DNA of 64,000 nucleotides from Polycladomyces zharkentensis (GCF_016938855.1 NZ_JAFHAP010000005.1:62001-126000); one strand, 5' to 3'. Positions 24,932-33,188 are shown, counted from the stretch's first letter. Notes: generated by a model from the letters alone, not told the origin. Translations and numbers: made by a program.

Positions 24932-26104
24932 ATGGGGGAAACCATCGCACCGCATGGCGGCGTGTTGATTGATCGCGTTGTCGTCGGTGAAGAAAAAGAA
25001 GAATGGATTCAACGGGCGGAGAAGTTGCCGAAGATCGAAGTGACCGGGGTGACACTGTCCGATCTGGAGTGTATCGCGACCGGTATTTTCTCACCGCTGA
25101 CCGGTTTCTTGAATGAAGAGGATTACCTTTCCGTACGGGATACAATGCGGTTGACGGACGGTACAGTGTGGAGTCTGCCGATTACGCTTCCGTTGCCGGA
25201 TGAGATGCAAAAAACGGTGAAACCGGGTGACACGGTGGCGCTTGCCCATCAAGGCGTCGTGTATGCCGTGATGGAAGTGGAGTCCGTCTATGATGTCGAC
25301 CAGAAAAAAGAGGCGCGCGAGGTGTTCCGGACCGAAGATGAGCAACACCCGGGTGTGGCCCGACTGTACCGTTCACCGGCGGTTTACGCGGGCGGCCCGA
25401 TACGGTTGCTGCGCCGACCCGATCACGGTCCATTCGCTCAATATTTTCATGATCCCCGTGCTGTCCGAGCCGCTTTCCAAGAACGCGGCTGGCAGCGGGT
25501 GGTCGGGTTTCAAACGCGGAATCCCGTGCATCGGGCTCATGAATACATCCAGAAGGCGGCGCTGGAGACAGTGGATGGTTTGTTCCTCAATCCATTGGTG
25601 GGTGAGACCAAGTCGGATGATATTCCGGCGGATGTACGCATTCGCAGTTACGAAGTGATTCTCAACGAATATTATCCCAAGGATCGGGTGTATTTTGCGG
25701 CATTTCCGGCGGCCATGCGTTATGCCGGACCCCGTGAGGCGATTTTCCACGCCATTGCCCGCAAAAATTTCGGTTGCACCCATTTTATCGTGGGGCGCGA
25801 TCATGCTGGTGTAGGCGATTATTACGGCACGTACGACGCGCAAAAAATTTTCCGCGAGTTCCGGCCCGAAGAACTGGGGATTACGCCGCTGTTTTTTGAA
25901 CACAGTTTCTATTGTAAACGGTGCGGTGGAATGGCCTCCTACAAAACATGTCCCCACGATAAGGAGCATCATGTCATCCTGTCGGGGACCAAAGTACGGC
26001 AAATGCTGAAAGAGGGAATTATGCCGCCACCCGAGTTTTCCCGACCGGAAGTGGTTCAAGTACTGATCGAAGGCATGCGGGAAAAGGAACGTGTTGCGCA
26101 GTAG
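24932..26104 (+). CDS. sat: Sulfate adenylyltransferase (ATP sulfurylase)
   Basis: This 390-residue enzyme makes APS and pyrophosphate from sulfate and ATP. The [12 protein letters not shown] motif (QxRNPxHxxH), [12 protein letters not shown] and the C-terminal [15 protein letters not shown] zinc-type cluster are typical of prokaryotic single-domain Sat. There is no APS kinase domain. The ATG at 24932 follows GAGAGGAGTGG. It is the last gene of the SAM-regulated operon. A remnant repeat and a terminator follow. Confidence 0.95.
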   Translation: MGETIAPHGGVLIDRVVVGEEKEEWIQRAEKLPKIEVTGVTLSDLECIATGIFSPLTGFLNEEDYLSVRDTMRLTDGTVWSLPITLPLPDEMQKTVKPGDTVALAHQGVVYAVMEVESVYDVDQKKEAREVFRTEDEQHPGVARLYRSPAVYAGGPIRLLRRPDHGPFAQYFHDPRAVRAAFQERGWQRVVGFQTRNPVHRAHEYIQKAALETVDGLFLNPLVGETKSDDIPADVRIRSYEVILNEYYPKDRVYFAAFPAAMRYAGPREAIFHAIARKNFGCTHFIVGRDHAGVGDYYGTYDAQKIFREFRPEELGITPLFFEHSFYCKRCGGMASYKTCPHDKEHHVILSGTKVRQMLKEGIMPPPEFSRPEVVQVLIEGMREKERVAQ

Positions 26105-26127
26105 CAGACCAACTCGCGCGAGGCTGT

Positions 26128-26165
26128 TGATCAGGGTGTGTCTGGTCATTCCGGCAGGAGGATCT
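26128..26165. repeat. Left-end fragment of repeat family A
   Basis: AGGGTGTGTCTGGTCATTCC (26135-26154) reproduces the left terminus of the element at 9399. Only this end is clear; the following bases diverge, so it is a solo end or truncated copy. Confidence 0.5.
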
Positions 26166-26254
26166 ATTTTCGGTCAGGCGATGACCCAACCCTGCGGTGC
26201 TTCGATTTGAAAATGCGAGAATCCAATCTGCAGGGAGCGGTGAAAGAGGAGTGA

Positions 26255-26303
26255 GAGAGAACGGCGCACCCGAAATCACGAGTGAGATAACTTTGTCATC
26301 AAT
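26255..26303. repeat. Shared intergenic block C, copy 1
   Basis: GAGAGAGAACGGCGCACCCG, AATCACGA and CTTTGTCATCAATCT recur nearly unchanged at 57163-57211. The block abuts a terminator here and a gene leader there. Confidence 0.55.
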
Positions 26304-26306
26304 CTG

Positions 26307-26330
26307 CCCGTCCGGATGGACGGGTTTTTT
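26307..26330 (+). terminator. Terminator of the sulfate assimilation operon
   Basis: CCCGTCC-GGAT-GGACGGG (26307-26324) is followed by six T. Confidence 0.9.
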
Positions 26331-26418
26331 GTTCGTCAAAACGTATCCAAACCATTCTATGCTATAATTTTGTATATGCATGTATGTATGGGATGATATG
26401 CAAGGAGGATGGAACCGG

Positions 26419-26796
26419 ATGACTCAACCATCGCTGCAACGGGCGATCGATGCAGATCTGAAGGCCAAGTCGGAAGAACTCGCCGAACAATACGGGATGG
26501 ACTTATCCGAGTTTCTTGCTTATTGTACATATGATCGTGTCAACCACGGCGAGTTGGAACGGATGAGGGAGCTGCTCGAAAAATTCCGCCAAACGATATT
26601 CGATGTAGTCAATGAGGCGGAGACGCTGGCTGATCTCCCGAACAAAGAATTATTCATCGCCGCGGTCGACGGCGCATTCAATGCTTTCCAATTCATATTA
26701 CCCGGTGAGTTGGGAAAGATGCTCCAACAATCTGTTGTCGAGTATCAAAAACGGCAATCGGAAGAGGCCGTTGGGGAGAAGCAAACAACAGAGTGA
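26419..26796 (+). CDS. Uncharacterised 125-residue protein
   Basis: I do not recognise the family. The product is acidic and mostly helical with no membrane segment: IDADLKAKSEELAEQYGMDLSEF, then a long helix with LEKFRQTIFDVVNEAETLADL, and NAFQFILPGELGKMLQQSVVEYQKRQ near the end. The ATG at 26419 lies 10 bases after AAGGAGG; two upstream in-frame ATGs overlap or precede that site. A TATAAT (26363-26368) upstream gives a plausible promoter. It stands alone between the sat terminator and a convergent regulator gene. Confidence 0.65.
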   Translation: MTQPSLQRAIDADLKAKSEELAEQYGMDLSEFLAYCTYDRVNHGELERMRELLEKFRQTIFDVVNEAETLADLPNKELFIAAVDGAFNAFQFILPGELGKMLQQSVVEYQKRQSEEAVGEKQTTE

Positions 26797-26897
26797 GACT
26801 GGATACATAGACTGAGGGAAGGGGCCTGATCCGGCGAGCGGCCTTTGAGCTTTGGCAATACAAGCACGAGAAAAAGTTCACCCGGATAACCGTAGAA

Positions 26898-26924
26898 ACC
26901 CCGGAGTCTTTGCACTTCCGGGGT
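26898..26924 (-). terminator. Possible terminator of the TPR regulator gene
   Basis: ACCCCGGA (26898-26905) and TCCGGGGT (26917-26924) pair; on the minus strand a short TTTC follows. The weak T run makes this moderate only. Confidence 0.5.
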
Positions 26925-26929
26925 GTTGA

Positions 26930-28255
26930 TTATGACCGATAAGGTGTGGTGATTTCCCGCAACGCTTTTTCCGCGCGATACAGCTCCTCCAAGCAGGAGC
27001 GGAACCAATCGGGATCCCCTTCTCTCAAGCATTGCGCCTGATGGAACAGTGCGTCCCGTTCCCTTTTTCGATCGCCGTTTTTTCGTGCCCATTTCACAGC
27101 TTCGCGGTAATGATCAACCGCTTCCTTCGTTTCCTTCCGCAGACGGTAATAATTCCCCATGGCCATCAGAGCGTCTGCATACACCGGCGAATAGGGGTGT
27201 TGACGTCCCAATTTGAGCGCCTGTTCAAGTTGCTCCCTCGTTTGCTCCCATTTTTGCCGTGCCATGTACAACAATCCCAACTGAGTATAGGCTTTCAGGA
27301 TCATCTGTTGATCACGAAGACGGTTTTTTAACCGGAGGGCGAGGCAATAACAAAGTTCGGCATTTTCCCAATCCCGGTTTTGAAAATATACGTTTCCGAG
27401 CAAAGTCCATAAATAAAACGCACGATCATACTGATGATTCAAACGTGCAATTTCCAGTCCCTCAAGAGCGCATGAAATCGCATCATCCGACAGGCGTTGT
27501 CGAAGAAGCAATTCCGTCCGCAATTCGTAAGTTTTCAAAACGGTGGGAACGTGATGAATCCGGGGCAGGTCATGCCACAGGGTTTCCACGGTTTGAAACG
27601 CTTCACCGGTCCGGCCCAACCGATCCAGGCATGCAGCCTTGTTGACCAAAAGCAGGTAGCGGAGCTGGCTTCGTTCGCCGTCTTGATGGAAAGCAGACAA
27701 ACCGTTCTCAAAATATTGCAATGCCTGCTCATAACGGTGCTGGTTGAAATAGACCGCCCCCAGCTCACAAAAGGCGGCTGCTTCCAAGTTGTATTTTTGT
27801 TGCTCGGGTTGTTGCCCGGTCAGCCGGATCGCATTGAACAGCAACCGTTCAGCTCTGCGCAAGTGACCCTTGGTTATATAGCACTTTCCCTTGAGGTAAT
27901 ATACGGCCGCGGCCAAATCATGGGTATCGTCCAATGACAATTCGTCGATTCGTTTCAATGCTTCATCGGCATGTCCGAGATCGTGCAATGTTTCGATGGA
28001 GGTAAGGCGGAATCGCAGGCGTTCCAGTTCGTGGCGTTCTTCCTGGATCAATTTGGGTAATGCATCCAGGTCCAAATCCAACTTGGAGAGCAGGTAACGG
28101 ATTTTATCGGGATGAACGTGCGGAATGCCGCGCTCGATATTGCTGATCGTAGCAGGGGAAATGTTGTCGTCGGCCAGATCTTCCAAGCGCAGTCCGCGCT
28201 TCTTTCGTATTTTTCTTATTACATCACCGATTTTGTCTATTTGTAGGGACTGCAA
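26930..28255 (-). CDS. XRE-type HTH regulator with TPR repeats (Rap/PlcR/NprR-like architecture)
   Basis: The 441-residue product starts with an HTH_3 domain (about residues 7-60; KIRKKRGLRLEDLADDNISPATISNIERG) and continues with roughly eight TPR-like helical hairpins (YLKGKCYITKGHLRRAERLL, LGAVYFNQHRYEQALQYFENG, YTQLGLLYMARQKWEQ and others). In PlcR, NprR and related RRNPP proteins such repeats bind a secreted peptide. I see no obvious signal-peptide-bearing pheromone gene next to it, so peptide sensing is inference. TTG at 28255 is chosen for its AGGAGGAG ribosome site; an ATG at 28297 is the alternative. Confidence 0.8.
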   Translation of the reverse strand: MQSLQIDKIGDVIRKIRKKRGLRLEDLADDNISPATISNIERGIPHVHPDKIRYLLSKLDLDLDALPKLIQEERHELERLRFRLTSIETLHDLGHADEALKRIDELSLDDTHDLAAAVYYLKGKCYITKGHLRRAERLLFNAIRLTGQQPEQQKYNLEAAAFCELGAVYFNQHRYEQALQYFENGLSAFHQDGERSQLRYLLLVNKAACLDRLGRTGEAFQTVETLWHDLPRIHHVPTVLKTYELRTELLLRQRLSDDAISCALEGLEIARLNHQYDRAFYLWTLLGNVYFQNRDWENAELCYCLALRLKNRLRDQQMILKAYTQLGLLYMARQKWEQTREQLEQALKLGRQHPYSPVYADALMAMGNYYRLRKETKEAVDHYREAVKWARKNGDRKRERDALFHQAQCLREGDPDWFRSCLEELYRAEKALREITTPYRS

Positions 28256-28339
28256 TCCGATTTCTCCTCCTATCTCTTCCTCTGTACTAATCCCCATGGT
28301 ACAACAGGCATACTTTCCAGGGAAAGAGACAGAAGAAAT

Positions 28340-28369
28340 TACCAACCACCATTTGGAATTTTTGGTTGG
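28340..28369. promoter_or_regulatory. Inverted repeat upstream of the TPR regulator
   Basis: ACCAACC and GGTTGGT are perfect 7-base arms about 85 bases upstream of the regulator start, in the gap to padR. It may be an operator or a weak terminator of padR, which is transcribed toward it. Confidence 0.35.
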
Positions 28370-28451
28370 TGTTTGATGGTCCGATAGCAGGACAAGCGCC
28401 CGATCAGAGGGGAAGAAATCTAGAGGGGTTGGCTGGGAGGTGTGCGGCTGT

Positions 28452-29009
28452 TTATGATTCAGGCACTTCTTCCAACCATTTCAGAGCTTTTTCCAACCAT
28501 GCAATATATCCTTTTTCCCGTTCCATTGCCCTCGTCAGTACCAAATAGTGACCAAAATGGGGGGAACGCGCAACGGGATCTGTCATTTTCTTTTGTAACT
28601 CATCAAATCTTTTTTCCAGAAAGGCCAGTTTCTCTTTGCGCTTGTTAAACTGATCCCGAAAGAGGTCCTTCGCTTCATTCGGTGACATGGAAGACACGAA
28701 ATAAGCCTTCAACATAAATTCATCCTTGACTGCGGGAATGGGACCGAAATGGGTCAACCATTCGTGCAACTCTTGCTTTCCATCGGGTGTAATCGAGTAG
28801 ATTTTTTTCTCCAATTTGCTTCCCTGAATGACGGTTTGGTATTGAATCAGCCCTTCGTCCGTCAGTTTTTTGAGTTCGGGATAAATCTGACTATGCTTGG
28901 CACTCCAAAATTGTCCGATTTCTCCTTCCTTAAATTGGTTGGCAATATCATAGCCACTTAATTCTCCTTTATCCAATAAACCCAAGATGGCGTATTTCAG
29001 TACACGCAT
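28452..29009 (-). CDS. padR: PadR-family transcriptional regulator
   Basis: This 185-residue winged-helix repressor has MRVLKYAILGLLDKGELSGYD at the start, the PadR signature FWSAKHSQIYPELKKLTDEGLI, and a C-terminal dimerisation helix region (VIA-like long helices, residues 100-185). In Bacillus, PadR represses padC until phenolic acids are present. The divergent neighbour is padC and a perfect 28-bp palindrome lies between them. The ATG at 29009 has a GGGGG ribosome site; five upstream in-frame codons are excluded. Confidence 0.92.
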   Translation of the reverse strand: MRVLKYAILGLLDKGELSGYDIANQFKEGEIGQFWSAKHSQIYPELKKLTDEGLIQYQTVIQGSKLEKKIYSITPDGKQELHEWLTHFGPIPAVKDEFMLKAYFVSSMSPNEAKDLFRDQFNKRKEKLAFLEKRFDELQKKMTDPVARSPHFGHYLVLTRAMEREKGYIAWLEKALKWLEEVPES

Positions 29010-29065
29010 CAAATCAACCCCCACTCATCCATCGATTGACATGATTATATCACATGTACTATATT

Positions 29066-29093
29066 TTATACATGTCAATATTGACATGTATAA
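29066..29093. promoter_or_regulatory. PadR operator, perfect 28-bp palindrome
   Basis: The segment is fully self-complementary; its centre reads ACATGTCAATATTGACATGT, which holds the ATGT-N8-ACAT pattern of PadR sites. A TTGACA (29081-29086) inside it can act as the padC -35 box with a TATGAC-like -10 (29103-29108), so bound PadR would block padC. A further ATGT half lies at 29053. Confidence 0.88.
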
Positions 29094-29147
29094 AACAACA
29101 TATATGACGTATGGATCTCCCGATCAAATCCAAAAGGAGTGATGATC

Positions 29148-29660
29148 ATGACTTCGAAATGCCAATCTGATGACGAATTGAAGGGGATGATCGGCAAACA
29201 TTTGATCTACACCTATGATAACGGTTGGCAATATGAGTTTTATGTGAAGAACGCCGATACGATCGACTACCGGATTCACAGCGGAATGGTCGGTGGCCGT
29301 TGGGTGAAAGATCAGAAAGTGCACATGGTCAAACTGGCGGATCATGTGTTCAAGCTTTCGTGGCATGAGCCGACGGGAACCAGCGTCAGCCTTGCGGTGA
29401 ACTTGAGTGACAGAAAACTGCACGGCGTCATCTTTTTCCCGCGTTGGATCATCGAGGCGCCGGAAAAAACGGTTTGCTATCAGAACGAGCATCTGGACCT
29501 GATGCGTCAGTATCGTGATGCGGGGCCGACCTATCCTGTCGAGGTAGTGGATGAATTTGCCACCATTACGTTTGTCGAGGATTGTGGCCCTGATCGGGAG
29601 GACGTGATCGATTGCCCGCCGAGTGAGCTGCCGGCAGGCTACGCGAGCCGAAGAAACTGA
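29148..29660 (+). CDS. padC: Phenolic acid decarboxylase
   Basis: This 170-residue enzyme decarboxylates ferulic, p-coumaric and caffeic acids to vinyl phenols, a detoxification of plant phenolics. It has the family strands [33 protein letters not shown] and the catalytic [20 protein letters not shown] region with Arg and Glu. The ATG at 29148 follows AAAAGGAG with good spacing; an ATG six bases earlier is too close. Regulation by the divergent PadR is clear from the palindrome. Confidence 0.96.
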   Translation: MTSKCQSDDELKGMIGKHLIYTYDNGWQYEFYVKNADTIDYRIHSGMVGGRWVKDQKVHMVKLADHVFKLSWHEPTGTSVSLAVNLSDRKLHGVIFFPRWIIEAPEKTVCYQNEHLDLMRQYRDAGPTYPVEVVDEFATITFVEDCGPDREDVIDCPPSELPAGYASRRN

Positions 29661-29729
29661 GCAAGTGAGATGACCGGTGAATCGGTGATGCGTACGTTCA
29701 TGAAACCACTTCATGGTCATGTACGCAGC

Positions 29730-29756
29730 AACCCCCCTCTGCATGTGAGGGGGGTT
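29730..29756 (+). terminator. Likely padC terminator
   Basis: AACCCCCCTC (29730-29739) pairs with GAGGGGGGTT (29747-29756). The T run is short, so termination efficiency is uncertain. A second imperfect stem (TGCGTAC/GTACGCA) lies just before it. Confidence 0.6.
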
Positions 29757-29866
29757 CATGAGATGACAAAACAGGGCTTCCCCTTTTCTGCTCCAGTAAA
29801 TAAAAAAAGAATGGGGATCGAGAGAATCAAAATCGATTACTTCGATCTTTTTGCGTACAGACGACA

Positions 29867-30583
29867 TTAACTCATATATTTTCGGATCCACGGCTTGATA
29901 TCGTCGATCGGAATCGCAAAACCGATGCTCTGCGACGGATAAATGATCAAGGTGTTGATACCGATGACTTCACCCTGGATGTTGATGAGCGGACCACCGC
30001 TGTTTCCCGGATTGATGGCCGCGTCCGTTTGAATGACGTTCCCGTAATAGCGGTTGGCTACCTGCAGTGGCCGGTTTTTTCCGCTGATGACCCCCACGGT
30101 GACGGTGTGATCCAGTCCCAGCGGGTTACCGATTGCAATCACCCACTCCCCCACTTCCACAGTTTCGGCACTCCCCAAACGAAGCGGCTTCAACGGATAG
30201 GGCGTTTGTACCTTGATCACCGCCAGATCGCGTTCTTCGTCGGACCAGACTCTCCGAGCTGGTAGAGAGCGTGTGTTTCCGTCCAATTTGACCGCGATTT
30301 TGTCGGCGTCCCGAATGACGTGTTCATTGGTGACCAAATAGCCGTCGGGGTGAATGACAAACCCCGTTCCGAAATGACGGGGAGGAGGATCGCCGGAGAC
30401 GGAGGACCACCCCGGAATCAGCATACTCAGGATATGCTCTTCCAGATTACGCGGTTTCTCTTCGGTGATGATCGATACGATGCCTTTGCGCACCCGTTTG
30501 ACCACTTTTACAAAATAATTGGCCGGGTGCGCCGCCGAAGAGGCGATCGGTTCCGTACGATGCAGTCGGATTTTGCGTTGCAT
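29867..30583 (-). CDS. Trypsin-like S1C serine protease, HtrA-like without PDZ
   Basis: The 238-residue product has the catalytic triad: His in VTNEHVI, Asp in ERDLAVIKV, Ser in INPGNSGGPLI. In contrast to Bacillus HtrA/HtrB/YyxA it has no N-terminal transmembrane segment and no C-terminal PDZ domain; it ends right after the IGFAIPIDDI strand. It may therefore act in the cytoplasm. The ATG at 30583 has an AGGAG site; eight codons upstream are possible but would place that site inside the gene. It is divergent from speE. Confidence 0.87.
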   Translation of the reverse strand: MQRKIRLHRTEPIASSAAHPANYFVKVVKRVRKGIVSIITEEKPRNLEEHILSMLIPGWSSVSGDPPPRHFGTGFVIHPDGYLVTNEHVIRDADKIAVKLDGNTRSLPARRVWSDEERDLAVIKVQTPYPLKPLRLGSAETVEVGEWVIAIGNPLGLDHTVTVGVISGKNRPLQVANRYYGNVIQTDAAINPGNSGGPLINIQGEVIGINTLIIYPSQSIGFAIPIDDIKPWIRKYMS

Positions 30584-30695
30584 GCATTCCAGCTCCTGTT
30601 CGTCCACTTTCCGGTGGATTGTGGTATATAATATGAACAGGCAGGGCTGAAGTGCAGGGGCAAATCCCCATTTTTCTTGAGATGAGGAGGAAGCG

Positions 30696-31574
30696 ATGAA
30701 ACAGACAGGATGGAAAGGTTATGTGGATTGGAATGGAGAAATGTGGCTGGCCGACTCCGAAGAAAAAGACGGTTTCAGCTCGATTTGGAAGGTGAAGCAA
30801 GTCCTGCACAAGGAGCAATCCGAATTCCAGGAAGTGTCGGTGATTGAAACGGTGGGATTCGGCCGTGCCTTGGTGCTGGACGGCATCATTCAGACAACGG
30901 AGCGGGACGCCTATATCTATAATGAGATGATCACACACGTGCCGTTGGCAACCCATCCCCAACCCAAGACGGTGTGCATCATCGGTGGCGGGGACTGTGG
31001 GGCGGCCAGGGAAGTTGTCAAGTATCCGACGGTGGAACGTGTGGACATGGTGGAGATCGATCCCAAAGTGGTGGAAGTCAGCAGGAAATACTTGCCTGCC
31101 GTGGCCGGGGAAGGAGAACCGGACCCGCGCATCCGTTTTGTCTATGACGATGGAGCCGCCTTTATCCGTTCGCACAAGGAAGAATACGATGTCATCATTG
31201 TTGATTCATCCGATCCGGTTGGGCCGGCTGCGGTATTGTTCGAAGAGCCGTTTTATCGTGATGTGTACACCGCGTTGAAACCGGACGGGTTGATGGTGTG
31301 CCAGAGCGAATCGCCGGTTTTCTATCCTCATGTCTTGAAACGCGTCCGGGATACGCTGCAATCGATGTATCCGGTGGTCCGTACGTATTTGGCAACAGTA
31401 CCGACGTATCCGGGCGGAATCTGGAGCTTCACGCTGGCGTCCAAACAGGCTGATCCGTTGCAAAGCCCACCTGATCGGCTGCGTGATGAGGACACGAAAT
31501 ATGTTAACCGGGATATTTTCCGCAGTTGTTTCGTTCTGCCGAACGACGTCCGGAAATTTGTGCAGACGGGTTGA
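30696..31574 (+). CDS. speE: Spermidine synthase-type aminopropyltransferase
   Basis: This 292-residue cytoplasmic enzyme transfers an aminopropyl group from decarboxylated SAM to putrescine. The motifs VLDGIIQTTERDAYIYNEM, IIGGGDCGAAREV and VDSSDPVGPA fit the family. The usual GGGDGG is GGGDCG here. The polypeptide is somewhat longer at the N-terminus than Bacillus SpeE (275). A TATAAT lies at 30627-30632 and GAGGAGG before the ATG. speB is not adjacent. Confidence 0.93.
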   Translation: MKQTGWKGYVDWNGEMWLADSEEKDGFSSIWKVKQVLHKEQSEFQEVSVIETVGFGRALVLDGIIQTTERDAYIYNEMITHVPLATHPQPKTVCIIGGGDCGAAREVVKYPTVERVDMVEIDPKVVEVSRKYLPAVAGEGEPDPRIRFVYDDGAAFIRSHKEEYDVIIVDSSDPVGPAAVLFEEPFYRDVYTALKPDGLMVCQSESPVFYPHVLKRVRDTLQSMYPVVRTYLATVPTYPGGIWSFTLASKQADPLQSPPDRLRDEDTKYVNRDIFRSCFVLPNDVRKFVQTG

Positions 31575-31583
31575 TCATATCCA

Positions 31584-31631
31584 TCCTCCCCTGTCTATAT
31601 ACATGAAGCAGACGGTACAGGCAGGGGAGGA
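31584..31631 (+). promoter_or_regulatory. Hairpin that would sequester a ribosome site
   Basis: TCCTCCCCTG (31584-31593) is perfectly complementary to CAGGGGAGGA (31622-31631), and the latter is the Shine-Dalgarno sequence of the gene at 31638. No T run follows, so it does not look like a terminator for speE. Confidence 0.55.
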
Positions 31632-31637
31632 AGATTG

Positions 31638-32099
31638 ATGAACAATCGGTGGAAGCGATGGTTTCGCTCTGTGCTGACTTATCTGATTATCGCTGTGGCG
31701 ACGGTCTTGTTGATGATCTATTACGAACAGGTCCAAACCAAGAACTATATTGACGATTACCAGCAATTGGGCGGCAGCAAAGTGATCAATGACATTTCGG
31801 ATACCTACAAGCTGATCATCGAGCACTACTCCAACTACAAGTTGAACCGGGAATTGAAGATCAAAATCGTCGACAGGCTGAATCGGTTGAGTGCCCAACT
31901 GCAGGAAGTGGACGAGCGGATCAACACGCGGGAAATAGACCGTCGGGTGGACTTTTCGTTTGTTTACCATGACATCAAATTGGTGAATCTTGCCTTGTCC
32001 GATGCGTCCAAAGACGATGTCGTGCCGGTCATCGTCTTGCATGCGATGGAAGGGTTGGGAGATTTGAAAAGGGAGATCACCTATATTCGCTACCATTGA
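31638..32099 (+). CDS. Small membrane-anchored protein of unknown function
   Basis: The 153-residue product has a single N-terminal membrane segment (WKRWFRSVLTYLIIAVATVLLMIYY region, residues 4-27) and a mostly helical extracellular or cytoplasmic tail with charged coiled-coil character (LNRELKIKIVDRLNRLSAQLQEVDERINTREIDRRV). I do not recognise a family. It follows speE by 63 bases and may be co-transcribed, but its ribosome site lies in a perfect hairpin arm (31584-31631), so its translation could be separately controlled. Confidence 0.7.
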   Translation: MNNRWKRWFRSVLTYLIIAVATVLLMIYYEQVQTKNYIDDYQQLGGSKVINDISDTYKLIIEHYSNYKLNRELKIKIVDRLNRLSAQLQEVDERINTREIDRRVDFSFVYHDIKLVNLALSDASKDDVVPVIVLHAMEGLGDLKREITYIRYH

Positions 32100-32119
32100 T
32101 AAGGGCGTCGGAGGAGAAA

Positions 32120-32173
32120 TGTAAACCTATTAATTCCAGTCGGTTGACATTGGTCAACGGCTTTTTTTATGCT
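32120..32173 (+). promoter_or_regulatory. bioY promoter with BirA operator
   Basis: TGTAAACC (32120-32127) and GGTTGACA (32142-32149) are spaced by 14 bases, matching the Bacillus BirA operator pattern. The right half contains the -35 TTGACA (32144-32149), with a TATGCT -10 (32168-32173) 18 bases away. Biotin-bound BirA would block this promoter. Confidence 0.75.
32139..32167 (+). terminator. Terminator of the upstream gene, overlapping the bioY operator
   Basis: The stem contains GTTGAC-ATTG-GTCAAC with flanking G and C pairs, followed by seven T. It overlaps the right half of the BirA operator. Confidence 0.75.
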
Positions 32174-32215
32174 TAAAATCGTGCAAACGATCTTGGAATG
32201 TCGAGGTGTTCAACC

Positions 32216-32770
32216 GTGTCCAAACGTGTGTTGACCGTTCGTAATATGGCGTTGGCAGCGATGTTTACCGCCCTGCTGGCCATCAGCGGACAAATCCGCA
32301 TTCCGCTGGAACTCGTTCCAATCACTTTGCAGACGTTGGTGGTGATGTTGACCGGTTCCCTTCTGGGAGCACGAATCGGCGCGATCAGCATGATCGTGTT
32401 CATTCTGCTGGTCGCATTCGGTGCTCCGATTTTGTCCGGCGGTGCTGGCGGATTGGGGGCTCTTCTTGGTCCGACCGGCGGATATGTGCTCAGCTGGCCT
32501 TTGGCCGTGTGGGTGATCGGTTGGTTGACGGAGCGTGCGCCGCGATTGCGGGTGTGGAATCTCACCTTGATTCACCTGCTGGGCGGCGTGTTGCTGGTAT
32601 ATGCGGCAGGGGTGGCATGGTTGGCGCATGTGATCGGTTTGGGATGGAAAGCGGCTGTTTTACAAGGGGTGTTGCCGTTTATCGCCGGGGATGTCGCCAA
32701 GGCGGTGGTGGCCTCATTTGTCACATTGGGCGTGATTCGTGCATATCCGGCGATTCGGCCCCGCAAATAA
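32216..32770 (+). CDS. bioY: Biotin transporter BioY (ECF S-component)
   Basis: This 184-residue membrane protein with about six hydrophobic segments captures biotin. Family marks are the N-terminal MALAAMFTALLAISGQIRIPLE, PITLQTLVVMLTGSLLG, and LLGPTGGYVLSWPLA. It would work with the general ECF energising module (EcfAA'T), not encoded here. GTG at 32216 has a GAGGTG site seven bases upstream; the ATG at 32198 has none. A BirA operator overlaps its promoter. No biotin biosynthesis gene is adjacent. Confidence 0.93.
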   Translation: MSKRVLTVRNMALAAMFTALLAISGQIRIPLELVPITLQTLVVMLTGSLLGARIGAISMIVFILLVAFGAPILSGGAGGLGALLGPTGGYVLSWPLAVWVIGWLTERAPRLRVWNLTLIHLLGGVLLVYAAGVAWLAHVIGLGWKAAVLQGVLPFIAGDVAKAVVASFVTLGVIRAYPAIRPRK

Positions 32771-32794
32771 AAACGTCCGCCAGAAGACGGACGT
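32766..32794 (-). terminator. Terminator of the minus-strand gene ending at 32796
   Basis: On the minus strand ACGTCCG-loop-CGGACGT is followed by a T run (AAAATA on plus). It lies between the convergent bioY and the small minus-strand gene and may serve both. Confidence 0.75.
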
Positions 32795-32795
32795 A

Positions 32796-33188
32796 TCAGA
32801 CCTGAAGCGGCAGCGTCGTAAAGCCGGCATAACGTTCGACCAATGGTATAAAGCGTTTATCCAGAGGTACAATGAGGTCGGTGGCACCTCGGTCGTATTT
32901 GCCGTTCCGGTTGATTACCCGCAATTGCTTCACTGTGATTTTGTAGTAATGGGTGGAAAAATCGGCGTCGACGATCGTGTCGCCGGCCTTTTCTTTTGTT
33001 TGGCGGTAAGCAGTCAAGCGAAACGGCACCATCCCGATGATGTCTTCCAAGCGTACTTGGTACGAGGTATGCGGTTTTTGAAAGATCAGTTCCTTGGTCG
33101 TAATCGTGCATCCAAAATCATAGCGTTTTTGAGAAAGGAGGAGTTCCCCCTCCATTTTTTTGATATTTATAAAATTAGAGTGTCGCAA
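32796..33188 (-). CDS. Uncharacterised small protein, start uncertain
   Basis: About 130 residues with alternating beta strands: RYDFGCTITTKELIFQKPHTSYQVRLEDIIGMVPFRL, HYYKITVKQLRVINRNGKYDRG and TDLIVPLDKRFIPLVERYAGF. The strand pattern resembles PH-like/YokE-type small domains, but I cannot assign a family. No signal peptide is seen. The TTG at 33188 has AAAGGGTG upstream; a later ATG at 33155 has no ribosome site. The upstream sequence has a small hairpin (AAGATCG/CGATCTT). Confidence 0.55.
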   Translation of the reverse strand: MRHSNFINIKKMEGELLLSQKRYDFGCTITTKELIFQKPHTSYQVRLEDIIGMVPFRLTAYRQTKEKAGDTIVDADFSTHYYKITVKQLRVINRNGKYDRGATDLIVPLDKRFIPLVERYAGFTTLPLQV

